Assembly: GCF_900007165.1 (NCBI RefSeq)
Contig: NZ_CYGY02000023.1
Coordinates: 186,001-250,000 of the forward strand
Direction of reading: 5' to 3'
Length of the DNA: 64,000 bases
DNA from: Paraburkholderia piptadeniae
GTDB lineage: Bacteria; Pseudomonadota; Gammaproteobacteria; Burkholderiales; Burkholderiaceae
How positions within the stretch are numbered: position 1 is the first letter of the stretch; each line of letters starts with the position of its first letter. Below are positions 8,800 through 17,842 of the stretch, piece by piece. Below the pieces are notes generated by a model that was given only the letters and a program-made list of their open reading frames with translations, was not told the DNA's origin and made no database searches. The position numbers and the translations under genes were made by a program.

Positions 8800-9936
8800 A
8801 TGGATTACGCAACCCTCAAACTGATCTGGTGGGCGCTCATCGGCACACTGCTGACCGGCTTCGCGCTCACCGACGGCTTCGACATGGGCGCCGGCATGCT
8901 GCTGCCGTTCATCGGCAAGACGGACGCGGAGCGGCGCATCGTCGTGAATACGGTCGGCGCGACGTGGGAAGGCAACCAGGTGTGGCTCATCACGGCAGGC
9001 GGCGCGATGTTCGCCGCGTGGCCGCTCGTCTATGCGGCGTCGTTCTCGGGCTTCTACTTCGCGATGCTGCTCGTGCTGTTCTCGCTGTTCTTCCGACCCG
9101 TGGGCTTCGACTACCGGGGCAAGCGTGACGATCCGCGCTGGCGCAGCGCGTGGGACTGGGCGCTGTTCACCGGCGGCTTCGTGCCCGCGCTGGTGTTCGG
9201 CGTCGCGTTCGGCAATCTGCTGCAAGGCGTGCCATTTGCCTTCGATCAGGACCTGCGCGTCACCTATCACGGCAGCTTCTTCGCGCTGCTCAACCCGTTC
9301 GCGCTGCTGAGCGGACTGTTGAGCGTGTCGATGCTCGCGGCACACGGCGCGGCGTTCGTGAAGATGAAAGCGGATGGCATCGTCGCGCGGCGCGCGTCCG
9401 CCGCGTTGCGCATCGCGTCGCTCGTCGCCGTCGCGCTGTTTCTGATCGCGGGCGTGCTGGTCGCGACGCTGATCGGCGGCTATCAGATCAGCGAGCCCGC
9501 TCCGCCCGATACCGTCGCGAATCCGCTGCTGAAGAATGTGCTCGGCGCGCCGGGCCTGTGGCTCACGAACTACTCGCTGTACCCGTGGATGATCGCGGCG
9601 CCTTTGGCCGGAATCGTCGGCGGCGTGCTCGCGCTGGTGCTCGCAAACTCGCGCTTCGAGCGCACGGCGTTTCTGTCCACGTCGCTGATGGTGATCGGCG
9701 TGATCCTGACGGCGGGCTTCTCGATGTTTCCGTTCATCATGCCGTCGTCGCTGGATGGCCGCAGCAGCCTTACTGTCTGGGATTCGACGTCGAGCCAGAT
9801 GACGCTGCAGATCATGCTCATCGCCGTCATCGTGTTTCTGCCCGTCGTGCTCATCTACACGAGCTGGGTGTATCGCGTGATGCGCGGCAAAGTGACGGCC
9901 GAAGCGATCGAACAGAATCATCACTCGATGTACTGA
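8800..9936 (+). CDS. cydB: cytochrome bd ubiquinol oxidase subunit II
   Basis: A 378-residue polytopic membrane protein, close to the E. coli CydB length of 379, that pairs with CydA. The conserved opening ([23 protein letters not shown]) and the following [20 protein letters not shown] motif are diagnostic. Several more helices end in [17 protein letters not shown]. The ATG at 8800 matches the family start; the longer open frame upstream is an Arg/His-rich extension into cydA and is discarded. It lies 37 bp after cydA and 27 bp before cydX. Confidence 0.97.
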   Translation: MDYATLKLIWWALIGTLLTGFALTDGFDMGAGMLLPFIGKTDAERRIVVNTVGATWEGNQVWLITAGGAMFAAWPLVYAASFSGFYFAMLLVLFSLFFRPVGFDYRGKRDDPRWRSAWDWALFTGGFVPALVFGVAFGNLLQGVPFAFDQDLRVTYHGSFFALLNPFALLSGLLSVSMLAAHGAAFVKMKADGIVARRASAALRIASLVAVALFLIAGVLVATLIGGYQISEPAPPDTVANPLLKNVLGAPGLWLTNYSLYPWMIAAPLAGIVGGVLALVLANSRFERTAFLSTSLMVIGVILTAGFSMFPFIMPSSLDGRSSLTVWDSTSSQMTLQIMLIAVIVFLPVVLIYTSWVYRVMRGKVTAEAIEQNHHSMY

Positions 9937-9963
9937 CGCACGACACACGAAGAGGACGGGACC

Positions 9964-10077
9964 ATGTGGTACTTCAGCTGGATTCTCGGAATTGGCCTCG
10001 CGCTCGCGTTCGGCATCATCAACGTGATGTGGCTCGAAGCGAACCATGTCGTCGACGACGACGTGAACGAGCGTTGA
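9964..10077 (+). CDS. cydX: cytochrome bd oxidase accessory subunit CydX
   Basis: A 37-residue single-helix protein opening MWYFSWILGIGLALAFGIIN and closing with an acidic tail, the hallmark of the CydX/YbgT family that stabilises the haem d environment of bd oxidase. It is preceded by GAGG and GGGA purine stretches and sits 27 bp after cydB, with an intrinsic terminator 31 bp downstream, making it the last gene of the operon. Confidence 0.95.
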   Translation: MWYFSWILGIGLALAFGIINVMWLEANHVVDDDVNER

Positions 10078-10107
10078 TTCGACAGGCGCGGTGTGCGGTA
10101 AACGCAA

Positions 10108-10136
10108 ATCGGCGCCCCGAGGGGCGCCGATTTTTT
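10108..10136 (+). terminator. intrinsic terminator after the cyd operon
   Basis: GGCGCCCC (10111-10118) pairs with GGGGCGCC (10121-10128), extended by flanking ATC/GAT, and six T residues follow at 10131-10136. It may also serve the convergent nagE weakly, since the opposite strand is only moderately T-rich after the stem. Confidence 0.9.
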
Positions 10137-10165
10137 ATCGCAAGACGCTCAGGCAGCCAAGAGCT

Positions 10166-11944
10166 TCAAGCCGTCGCCGTCAAACGCATCGACAGTTGCT
10201 GCGCGTAACGCTGCGCCGATTCGCCGACGACGATATGGAACGTATCCGTCGACACCCACGCGACGTTCAGCGTATCGAGGCGCTGGCGATCGACAGCCGA
10301 CGGATCGCGCACGACGATGCGCAGGCGCGTCGCCGCCACCGCTTCGAGCGAGACGATATTCGCCGCGCCGCCGAACACGGCGAGCCAGCGCAGCGGGTCC
10401 GGATCGAGCGGACCGTTGCCCGTTGCGGAGGGAGCATCGGCAGTCGTCGCAGCCGTAGCCGCATTGCCCATAGATGCCGACGACGAAGCAGCCAAAACGA
10501 CAGCCGCCGTCGCATCGCCGCTCGCGATCGTCGCGCGGATTTCATCGGCGATGATGTCCGCTTCCGGCCCGATGATGACCTGCACCGCGCCCGCGCCGCG
10601 CTTCAGCACGCCGCGCGCGCCGATCGACTTCAGTTCGTTCTCCGACACCTTGTCCGAATCGACGACCGACAGACGCAGTCGCGTCGTGCACGCATCGACC
10701 ACCGACAGATTCGCTACGCCGCCCAGCGCGGCGATATAGCGCTGCGCGCGCGTCGTCGACGTTGCCGCTGCGCCTTCGACGGGCGCCACGTAACCGGCCG
10801 ACGCGTACGATTCGGTGGCGGCGTCAGCCGTATCCGGCTCGCGACCCGGCGTCGCCATGTTGAACTTGCGGATGAAGAAGCGGAACAGACCGTAATAGAC
10901 GACGGCATAGGCAAGGCCGATGAAAATCGCTTCCCAGCCCTTCGTCGACAGGCCGTAGTTCAGCACGTAGTCGATCGCGCCCGCCGAGAACGTGAACCCG
11001 AGCTTGATGCCGAGCGCCGAGCAGATCGCGAGCGACAGGCCCGTCAGCACCGCGTGGATCGCATAGAGCACGGGAGCGAGGAACATGAAGCTGAACTCGA
11101 TCGGCTCGGTCACGCCCGTCAGGAACGACGTGAGCGCCATCGAGAACAGCAGGCCGCCGACCACCGCGCGGCGCTCCTTCGGCGCTTCGTGGAACATCGC
11201 GAGACACGCGGCTGGCAGACCGAACATCATGATCGGGAAGAAGCCCGTCATGAAGGTGCCCGCCGTCGGGTCGCCCGCGAAGAAGCGATGCAGGTCGCCC
11301 GTCACGGCCGCGCCGCCCGGCGGCGTGAAGGTGCCGAACACGAACCATGCGAGCGAGTTCAGGATGTGATGCAGGCCGGTGACGAGCAGCAGCCGGTTCA
11401 GCAGACCGAACACGAATGCGCCGATCGCACCTGCCGTCGTCAGCCAGTGGCCGGCGGTGTCGATTGCGCCCTGCACGGGCGCCCACGCGTATCCGAACAC
11501 GATGCCCAGCACCAGACACGCGACCCCGGTGACGATCGGCACGAAGCGCTTGCCGCCGAAGAATGCGAGGTAGTCCGGCAGCTTGATGTCCTTGTACCGG
11601 TTGTACAGCATCCCCGCGACGATGCCGGCGATGATCCCCGACAGCACGCCCATATTGAGCTTGTCGTTGATGTCCTTCATCACGGCGACTTCGATCAGAT
11701 AGCCGATCGCGCCCGCCAGCGCCGCAACGCCGTTATTGTCCTTCGCGAAGCCGACAGCGACGCCGATCGCGAACAGGAGCGGCAGGTTGTCGAAGATCGC
11801 GCCGCCGGCATCGGCGATCATCTTGATGTTGAACACATCGGGCTGACCGAGGCGCAGCAGCAGGCCGGCCACGGGCAGTACCGCAATCGGCAGCATCAGT
11901 GCGCGGCCAAGGCGCTGAATCTTCAGAAACGGATTCCCATCCAT
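10166..11944 (-). CDS. nagE: N-acetylglucosamine-specific PTS permease EIIC-EIIB with a second, inactive EIIB-like domain
   Basis: A 592-residue inner-membrane PTS transporter that imports and phosphorylates N-acetylglucosamine. The polytopic EIIC domain covers about residues 10-360 and contains the substrate-site sequence GVTEPIEF near 280. An EIIB domain (about 398-475) carries the phosphorylatable Cys419 in VVDACTTRLRL. A second EIIB-like domain (about 515-590) has the same fold pattern, but the Cys position is Ala537 (AVAATRLRI), so it cannot accept phosphate there. The EIIA domain fused in E. coli NagE is absent and is instead supplied by the adjacent nagF product. The ATG at 11944 has GGAGG 5 nt upstream. 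It is probably the last gene of the nag unit. Confidence 0.93.
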   Translation of the reverse strand: MDGNPFLKIQRLGRALMLPIAVLPVAGLLLRLGQPDVFNIKMIADAGGAIFDNLPLLFAIGVAVGFAKDNNGVAALAGAIGYLIEVAVMKDINDKLNMGVLSGIIAGIVAGMLYNRYKDIKLPDYLAFFGGKRFVPIVTGVACLVLGIVFGYAWAPVQGAIDTAGHWLTTAGAIGAFVFGLLNRLLLVTGLHHILNSLAWFVFGTFTPPGGAAVTGDLHRFFAGDPTAGTFMTGFFPIMMFGLPAACLAMFHEAPKERRAVVGGLLFSMALTSFLTGVTEPIEFSFMFLAPVLYAIHAVLTGLSLAICSALGIKLGFTFSAGAIDYVLNYGLSTKGWEAIFIGLAYAVVYYGLFRFFIRKFNMATPGREPDTADAATESYASAGYVAPVEGAAATSTTRAQRYIAALGGVANLSVVDACTTRLRLSVVDSDKVSENELKSIGARGVLKRGAGAVQVIIGPEADIIADEIRATIASGDATAAVVLAASSSASMGNAATAATTADAPSATGNGPLDPDPLRWLAVFGGAANIVSLEAVAATRLRIVVRDPSAVDRQRLDTLNVAWVSTDTFHIVVGESAQRYAQQLSMRLTATA

Positions 11945-12049
11945 TGATACCTCCACTCCTTTGTCTCGTATGTGAGTCGTTGCTTTACATGCAGGTTGAA
12001 ATGTCGAGCCGACGGGTTCTGTCCCAGGACGGATTGCGCATGTGCGCGA

Positions 12050-14650
12050 TCAGTCTTGCGGCCAGAGTTCGCGGCTCATGGCTCTTACCGCTTGTGCCGA
12101 TTCGAGCGCCAGAGCGTCCTGGGCGCGCTGACGGCACAGCTGATAATCGAGTTTGCGCACACGTGCCTTGATGCCCGGCACGGACACGGGATCGACCGAC
12201 AGCTCGGTCACGCCGAGGCCGACGAGCAGCGGCACCGCGAGCGGATCGCCGGCAAGCGCGCCGCACACGCCGACCCACTTGCCATGCTTCTCCGCGCCCT
12301 GCACGGCCGCCGAAACGAGCCGCAGCACGGCCGGATGCAACCCGTCCGCCTGCGCGGCGAGATCGGCCTGACAGCGGTCCATCGCGAGCGTGTATTGCGT
12401 GAGATCGTTCGTGCCGATCGACAGGAAATCCGCGTGCTTCGACAGCTGGTCGGCGAGCAATGCCGCCGACGGCACTTCGATCATCACGCCGACTTCGATC
12501 TTGTCGGTACGGCCGGTTTCGGCGGCGAGCTCGTCGATCCGCTTGCGCAGACGCACGAGCTCACCCACGTCCGTCACCATCGGAAACATGATCCGCACCT
12601 TGCCCGCCGGCTGAACAGCGAGCAGGCCGCGCAGCTGGTCTTCGAGCAGATCGGGGCGCACCTGCGCGAGACGGATGCCGCGCAGGCCGAGCGCCGGGTT
12701 CGGTTCGGGCGGCAGCGTCAGATAGTCGACTTCCTTGTCCGCGCCGACGTCGAGCGTGCGGATGATGGCCGTGCGGCCTTGCAGCGCGTCGACGATCGAC
12801 TGGTAGCTCTGACGATGCTCGTCGACGGTCGGCGCCGCCTGGCGATGGATGAACAGCAGTTCCGTGCGCAGCAAGCCGACGGCGTCCGCGCCGTTTTCGA
12901 CAGCGGCCGTCGCATCGTCGAGCGTCGCGATGTTGGCAGCCACTTCGATCGCGCGACCGTCGCTCGTCGCGGCTGCTTGCTGCGACGTGCGGCGATTCGC
13001 TTCGCGCACGCCGGCAAGGCGCTGGCGTTCATTGCGCGCGCGTTCGATATCGAGCGCGCTCGGCGCGTACTCGAGACGGCCCGCCGTCGCGTCGACCACG
13101 ACCTGCGTGCCGTCGGCGATCGAATGCAGCGCGTCGCCCAGCGCGACGACGGCAGGAATGCCCGCCTGACGCGCGATGATCGCCGCGTGCGACGTCGCGC
13201 CGCCGCGCGCCATCACGAGCGCCGTAACGCGCGTGCGATCCAGCGACGACAGGTCCGACGGCGTGAATTCGTCCGCGCTCAACACGGCCTCATCGGGCAG
13301 CGAGCGCGCGGCCGCGTTCGAGTAGCCGAGCGCGCGCAGCACGCGCTTTTCGATGTCGCGCAAGTCGGCTGCACGCTCGGCGAGCAGCGCATCGTCGACC
13401 TTCGACAGCACGTCGATCTGTGCGCGGATCGTTTCGCGCCACGCGAAGCCCGCGCTCTTGCCGAGACTGATCAGATCGCGCGCCGCGTCGATCAGCGTCG
13501 GGTCTTCGAGCAGCACGCGATGCACGGCGAAAATGCCCGCTTCGCCATGCGCGCCGCGTTGCGAAGCATCGCGCACGGTCGTGTTCAGTTCGGCATCGAC
13601 GGCGGCGAGCGCCTTGTCGAGCTGACGGCTCTCGGAAGCGGGCGTGTTGCCCGTCGTCTCCGGCGGATCGATGTCGGCGTCGTTCCAGCGCACCAGCTTG
13701 CCCACGGCGATGCCGGGCGCCGCGCACACGCCCGCGAGCGTGTTCGGCACGAGCGGCGCGCCGCCCGCAACAGGCGCGGGCGCGGCCGCGACGGGCACGG
13801 GCGATATCTCGCGCGCCGGCTTTTCTTCCGCTTCGCCGTGCGCCTCGCGCGTCAGTTCGCGCGCGACTGCTTCGACAGCGGCCGCAGCCTGCGCTCCAAT
13901 GCCGACGATTTCGACCGTCGCGCCCTGCCCCGCGCCCAGCCCCAGCAAACCGACGACGCTTTCGATCGCCGCCTTCTTGCCTTCGAAGCGTACTTCGACG
14001 CGCGCATCGAGACCGCGCGCCGCTTCGCGCGCACGCGCCGCCGGACGCGCATGCAGACCGCCCGCATGCGTCAGCACGATCGATTGCCGCGCTTCCTCGG
14101 TGACGCTCGACGCCTCGCGCGACGCCGCGACCGCATGGCCGTCTCGCGCACGCAGCGTCAGCAGCGGCGATTCGCCTGCCTTCAGCGTGCCGCCTTCGGC
14201 GCGCTCGACTATTTCGAACGCATCCGAATTGGCAATCGCAATCACCGACACGAGGCTCGGCGCGTTACGCGCGACCGTATCCTGGTCGAACTCGATCAGC
14301 ACGTCGCCCTTGCGCACCTTCGCGCCCTGTTCGACCATCGGCGCGAAACCCTTGCCGTTCAGCTCGACGGTGTCGATGCCGATATGCAGCAGCACTTCGG
14401 CGCCTTCCTCCGTCGTGATCGTGACGGCATGGCCCGTACGCGCCAGATGCATCACGACACCGTCGCACGGCGCGACGAGCTTGCCTTCCAGTGGATCAAT
14501 GCCGATTCCATCGCCGAACATGCCGCCTGAAAACACAGGATCGGGCACGCTCGCGAGCGGAACGACGGGCCCCGTCATCGGCGCGAGCAGAACAATTTGG
14601 CCTTCGGAATGGCTCTTCAAAACGGACTCCTCGACACGTCGCATCTGCAT
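12050..14650 (-). CDS. nagF: multidomain PTS phosphotransferase EIIA(Glc-type)-HPr-EI
   Basis: An 866-residue cytosolic fusion of three PTS proteins that carries phosphate from PEP to the NagE EIIB domain. The EIIA domain (about 16-160) has His74 and His89 in the crr-like LLHIGIDTVEL. The HPr domain (about 188-270) has His200 in GGLHARPAA and Ser231 at the regulatory position. The EI domain (about 300-850) has the catalytic His488 in ARGGATSHAAIIARQAGIP and a PEP-binding C-terminal barrel. ATGs at 14650 and 14644 lack a good ribosome binding site, whereas a TTG at 14620 has GAGGAG 6 nt upstream; translation may truly begin there, removing ten residues. It bypasses the separate PtsI-PtsH pair at 42-45 kb. 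Confidence 0.93.
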   Translation of the reverse strand: MQMRRVEESVLKSHSEGQIVLLAPMTGPVVPLASVPDPVFSGGMFGDGIGIDPLEGKLVAPCDGVVMHLARTGHAVTITTEEGAEVLLHIGIDTVELNGKGFAPMVEQGAKVRKGDVLIEFDQDTVARNAPSLVSVIAIANSDAFEIVERAEGGTLKAGESPLLTLRARDGHAVAASREASSVTEEARQSIVLTHAGGLHARPAARAREAARGLDARVEVRFEGKKAAIESVVGLLGLGAGQGATVEIVGIGAQAAAAVEAVARELTREAHGEAEEKPAREISPVPVAAAPAPVAGGAPLVPNTLAGVCAAPGIAVGKLVRWNDADIDPPETTGNTPASESRQLDKALAAVDAELNTTVRDASQRGAHGEAGIFAVHRVLLEDPTLIDAARDLISLGKSAGFAWRETIRAQIDVLSKVDDALLAERAADLRDIEKRVLRALGYSNAAARSLPDEAVLSADEFTPSDLSSLDRTRVTALVMARGGATSHAAIIARQAGIPAVVALGDALHSIADGTQVVVDATAGRLEYAPSALDIERARNERQRLAGVREANRRTSQQAAATSDGRAIEVAANIATLDDATAAVENGADAVGLLRTELLFIHRQAAPTVDEHRQSYQSIVDALQGRTAIIRTLDVGADKEVDYLTLPPEPNPALGLRGIRLAQVRPDLLEDQLRGLLAVQPAGKVRIMFPMVTDVGELVRLRKRIDELAAETGRTDKIEVGVMIEVPSAALLADQLSKHADFLSIGTNDLTQYTLAMDRCQADLAAQADGLHPAVLRLVSAAVQGAEKHGKWVGVCGALAGDPLAVPLLVGLGVTELSVDPVSVPGIKARVRKLDYQLCRQRAQDALALESAQAVRAMSRELWPQD

Positions 14651-14657
14651 CTCTCGA

Positions 14658-15674
14658 TCAGTGAGTTTCGGTGACTTTCATCAGATGGCGCGGCGCATCG
14701 GGATTGCGTCCGCGAGCGGCGGCAAGGCCGGCAGCCATCACGTAGAAAGAAAGGATTGCGGCAATCGGATCGAGCGCGGCGTGCTCCGTCGATACGAGTG
14801 GCAACGCGGCTTCGGGCACCTCGCCGGGTGCGGCGAGCAGCACGCGCGCGCCGCGCGCCTGCATGTCGCGTGCGAGCTGCAGCAGGCCCGCCTGTTCCGG
14901 TCCGCGCGGTGCGAACACGAGCAACGGATAGTCGCGGTCGATCAGTTCCATCGGACCGTGACGCACTTCGGCGCTCGAAAACGCCTCGGCCTGAATGCCC
15001 GATGTTTCCTTCAGCTTCAGCGCCGCTTCCTGCGCAATCGCGAGACCGAGGCCCCGGCCGATCACGATCATGCGTTCGACATCGCGCAGTTCGTCGACAG
15101 CCTTCGACCAGTCGAGCGCGCCCGCGCGCGCGAGCGCATCGGGCAGCGACTTCAGCGCGCCGAGCAGCGCTTCGTCCTTTTGCCAGTGCGCGACGAGTTG
15201 CGCAGAGATGGACAGCATCGCGATATAGCTCTTCGTGGCCGCGACGCTCAGTTCGGGACCGGCGACGAGGGGCAGATAGAACTCGCATGCTACTTCGAGC
15301 GGCGAGCCGGGCACGTTGACGGCAGCGACGGTCAGCGCGCCCGATTCGCGCAGCGCCTGCATCGTGCCGACGAGATCCGGACTCTTGCCCGATTGCGAAA
15401 AGCCGAGCGCAAGCTGGCCGCGCACTTTCAGCGGCGCCTGCTGGAGCGTCGCAACCGACATCGGCAGCGACGCGACGGGCAGACCGATGCGGCTCATCGT
15501 CAGCGATGCGAAGTAACTCGCTGCGTGATCCGAGCTGCCGCGCGCGACCGTCAGCGCGACATGGCGCGGCTCTTCCGCGAGCCGCGCAGCCAGCGCTTCG
15601 ACGCGCGACGTATCGTTGAGTTGCGCGGCGACCACGTCGGCGGACGCCAGCGCTTCCTTAAGCATATTCGACAA
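14658..15674 (-). CDS. nagBII: SIS-domain glucosamine-6-phosphate deaminase (NagB-II type)
   Basis: A 338-residue protein with two SIS sugar-phosphate isomerase domains (about 30-170 and 195-330), resembling the isomerase half of GlmS without the glutaminase domain. Visible motifs are ARGSSDHAASYF, GFSQSGKSPDLV and, in the second domain, GRGLGLAIAQEAALKLKET and SSAEVRHGPMELI. In nag operons this type deaminates glucosamine-6-phosphate to fructose-6-phosphate. The start appears to be TTG at 15674, since AGGAG lies 6-7 nt upstream; the ATG at 15665 is too far from it. The TTG overlaps the nagA end by 17 bp, implying coupled translation. Position between nagA and nagF fits catabolic rather than biosynthetic use. 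Confidence 0.88.
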   Translation of the reverse strand: MSNMLKEALASADVVAAQLNDTSRVEALAARLAEEPRHVALTVARGSSDHAASYFASLTMSRIGLPVASLPMSVATLQQAPLKVRGQLALGFSQSGKSPDLVGTMQALRESGALTVAAVNVPGSPLEVACEFYLPLVAGPELSVAATKSYIAMLSISAQLVAHWQKDEALLGALKSLPDALARAGALDWSKAVDELRDVERMIVIGRGLGLAIAQEAALKLKETSGIQAEAFSSAEVRHGPMELIDRDYPLLVFAPRGPEQAGLLQLARDMQARGARVLLAAPGEVPEAALPLVSTEHAALDPIAAILSFYVMAAGLAAARGRNPDAPRHLMKVTETH

Positions 15675-16761
15675 TCGATTCTCCTTCGACGTAGGTCGCC
15701 GTCAGCGCCAGTTCACGGTCGAACACGACGACATCGGCCCACGCGCCACGCGTGAGACGGCCGCGGTCTTCGAGGCCGAGGTAGTCGGCGGCGTAACGCG
15801 ACATACGGTTTGAAACGTCGGCCATCGGCAGGCCGAGCGATACGAGGTTGCGCAGCGCCTGATCCATCGTCAGCGTGCTGCCTGCGAGCGTGCCGTCGGC
15901 AAGACGCACGCCGCCGAGGCACTTCGTGACGTGCTGGCTGCCGAGGCGGTATTCGCCGTCTGGCATGCCCGTCGCCGACGTGCTGTCCGTCACGACGTAG
16001 AGACGCGGAATCGCGCGCATGGCGGCGCGGATCGCGCCCGGATGGACGTGCAGCAGATCGGGGATGATTTCCGCGTACTCCGCATGCGCCAGCGCCGCGC
16101 CGACCATGCCCGGATTGCGGTGATGCAGCGGCGACATCGCGTTGAACAGGTGCGTGAAGCTGCGCGCGCCGTGCTTCATCGCGGCGACGGCGTCGTCGTA
16201 GGTGCCGAGCGAGTGGCCGAGCTGCACGCGCACGCCGCGCGCGGCGATCTCCGAGATGATGTCCATGTGGCCGGAGATTTCCGGCGCGATCGTGACGACG
16301 CGAATCGGCGCGATCGACAGATATTTCAGCACTTCGTCGAGCACCGCCGACACGGCCGCGTCAGGCTGCGCGCCGAGCTTGCCGGGATTGATGTACGGGC
16401 CTTCGAGATGCACGCCGAGCACGCGCGAGCCGCCCGGCACGCGATTGCGCGCGACATCGCTGAGGCCGGCCACGACGCTCATCAGTTCGTCGCGCGGCGC
16501 GGTCATCGTCGTCGCAAGCAGGCTCGTCGTGCCGCAGCGCGCGTGCGTGCGGGTGATCGCCTCGATCGCGTTGCCCGCTTCCATCACGTCGGCGCCGCCG
16601 CCGCCATGCACGTGCAGATCGATGAAGCCGGGCAGGATGTACGGCGCGTCGTTCGTCGACGGATCGACGGCGTCGCCCTTGATCGCGGTGATGCGGCCGT
16701 TTTCGAATTCGATCGTGCCGTGGATCCAGCCTTCGGGAGTGAGTATGTTTCCGGTCAGCAT
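15658..16761 (-). CDS. nagA: N-acetylglucosamine-6-phosphate deacetylase
   Basis: A 367-residue cytosolic amidohydrolase-superfamily enzyme that converts GlcNAc-6-phosphate to glucosamine-6-phosphate and acetate. The metal-binding motif HVHGGGGADVMEAG is near residue 50, a catalytic Glu lies in GVHLEGPYINPGKLGAQ near 120, and downstream His and Asp residues are visible in QLGHSLGTYDDA and YVVTDSTSATGM. The ATG at 16761 gives a normal N-terminus but only a weak AGAGAG ribosome binding site. It follows the regulator by 132 bp and overlaps the deaminase gene, consistent with one transcript nagR-nagA-nagB-nagF-nagE. Confidence 0.96.
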   Translation of the reverse strand: MLTGNILTPEGWIHGTIEFENGRITAIKGDAVDPSTNDAPYILPGFIDLHVHGGGGADVMEAGNAIEAITRTHARCGTTSLLATTMTAPRDELMSVVAGLSDVARNRVPGGSRVLGVHLEGPYINPGKLGAQPDAAVSAVLDEVLKYLSIAPIRVVTIAPEISGHMDIISEIAARGVRVQLGHSLGTYDDAVAAMKHGARSFTHLFNAMSPLHHRNPGMVGAALAHAEYAEIIPDLLHVHPGAIRAAMRAIPRLYVVTDSTSATGMPDGEYRLGSQHVTKCLGGVRLADGTLAGSTLTMDQALRNLVSLGLPMADVSNRMSRYAADYLGLEDRGRLTRGAWADVVVFDRELALTATYVEGESIVEYA

Positions 16762-16893
16762 GAGTCTCTCTGATGTTGCGTTATCCAGTGCGTGACTGAT
16801 TCGTACCGCGTGGGTTTCGTGCGTCTTGCGTCTTTTGCGTGTCGTGCATCGGGCCCGCTTTCATTCGCGCTACCGTCGCCGTGCATGCGCAGG

Positions 16894-17628
16894 TCACAGC
16901 CGCAGTTCGGCGACGAAGTCGTAGTAGTCGTCCAGGCAATAGGTGTCCGTGAGTTCGATTGCGCGCTGGTCGGCGCTGTAGCCGACGCGCGTGATCAGTA
17001 GAAGCGCGCAGCCCGGATCGATATCCATCAGCGACGCGATTTCGCTCGACGCGTTGACGGCGCGAAAGTGCTGCAGCGCGCGCACGACGGGCGCGCCGTG
17101 TTGTTCGAGATAGCTGTAGAGCGAACCGCCGATCGCCTGAGGGTCGGGCACGATCGAAACGGGCAGCGACGAATGCTCGACGGCCATCACGATGCCGTCG
17201 GCGCGCCGCAGACGCCGCAGGCTCGCGACGGAGGCGCCCGGCGACAGGCCCAGATGCACGATCTCCTCGCGAGTCGCCGTGCGGATGTCGCGTTCGAGCC
17301 AAACGGAGTCCGGCCGGAAGCCGCGCTGCTCCATCTTCTTCGTGAAACCCGTGAGGCGCGACAGCGGATCTTCGACGCGCGGCGTGATGAAGCTGCCCGC
17401 GCCGCGCGCCCGCCGGATCAGCCCCTGCTCTACCAGCAGCGCGATCGCCTTGCGCGCAGTGATGCGCGATACGCCGATCGCGTCGGACAACGTACGCTCC
17501 GACGGCAACGCTTCTCCCGCCGACCATACGCCGCAATGGATCGCCGTCGCCAGGTTGCGGGCGAGTTGCAGGTACATCGGGGTGACGTTGTGGACGTCGG
17601 GAGTCAGGGCGGACCAACGGGTTTCCAT
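16894..17628 (-). CDS. nagR: GntR/HutC-family transcriptional regulator of the nag cluster
   Basis: A 244-residue repressor of the HutC branch of GntR regulators. A winged helix-turn-helix occupies about residues 15-80 (PSERTLSDAIGVSRITARKAIALLVEQGLIRRARGAGSFI), and a UTRA effector domain covers about 95-240. Its place at the head of nagA and related genes points to sensing of an amino-sugar phosphate, as for DasR, NagQ and NagR/YvoA. The ATG at 17628 is the conserved-looking start; an earlier in-frame ATG at 17691 would lie near the transcription start. A strong promoter with an overlapping TGGT/ACCA palindrome lies just upstream, indicating autoregulation of the operon. Confidence 0.9.
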   Translation of the reverse strand: METRWSALTPDVHNVTPMYLQLARNLATAIHCGVWSAGEALPSERTLSDAIGVSRITARKAIALLVEQGLIRRARGAGSFITPRVEDPLSRLTGFTKKMEQRGFRPDSVWLERDIRTATREEIVHLGLSPGASVASLRRLRRADGIVMAVEHSSLPVSIVPDPQAIGGSLYSYLEQHGAPVVRALQHFRAVNASSEIASLMDIDPGCALLLITRVGYSADQRAIELTDTYCLDDYYDFVAELRL

Positions 17629-17676
17629 AGGGCTCGGTCGGGATCGTAAGGAAGGTGGCCTACGAAATTGGAGCCC

Positions 17677-17704
17677 ATTATATAACCACAATAATACCAG
17701 TCAA
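17677..17704 (-). promoter_or_regulatory. near-consensus sigma-70 promoter of the nag operon
   Basis: Read on the minus strand, TTGACT (17704-17699), a 16-bp spacer and a perfect TATAAT (17682-17677) predict transcription from near 17670, about 42 nt before the nagR start. Its strength suggests that control is by repression. Confidence 0.75.
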
Positions 17705-17727
17705 CGAGCTGGTATCTAGCTGGTCTA
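17694..17727. promoter_or_regulatory. likely NagR operator overlapping the nag -35 box
   Basis: ATACCAG (17694-17700) and CTGGTAT (17709-17715) form an inverted repeat across the -35 box, and a further TGGTCTA follows at 17721-17727, repeating AGCTGGT one helical turn on. The half-sites resemble those of DasR-type GntR/HutC regulators (TGGTCTAGACCA core). Confidence 0.6.
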
Positions 17728-17814
17728 TCTCGATCAAACCCTTGTCGCGAAAGGCAATGCGTCAATTAAGCGGATTTCCACTGACACCGATCTGGCAGTA
17801 GGGCATACCCGTAT

Positions 17815-17842
17815 TTGAGACCAGTTGCTAGATTGGTCTCAA
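17815..17842. promoter_or_regulatory. distal perfect palindrome, second candidate NagR operator
   Basis: TTGAGACCA (17815-17823) is exactly complementary to TGGTCTCAA (17834-17842) around a 10-bp centre. The same TGGTCT/AGACCA half-site occurs near the promoter about 110 bp away. It lies between nagR and the divergent MarR-GNAT gene and could act on either. The rest of the 17629-17995 gap is fairly AT-rich and shows no gene. Confidence 0.5.

Noticed and set aside
13644..15755. 703-codon open frame antisense to nagF and the deaminase
   Set aside because: Crosses two real genes, Ser/Arg/Ala-rich nonsense, no ribosome binding site seen.
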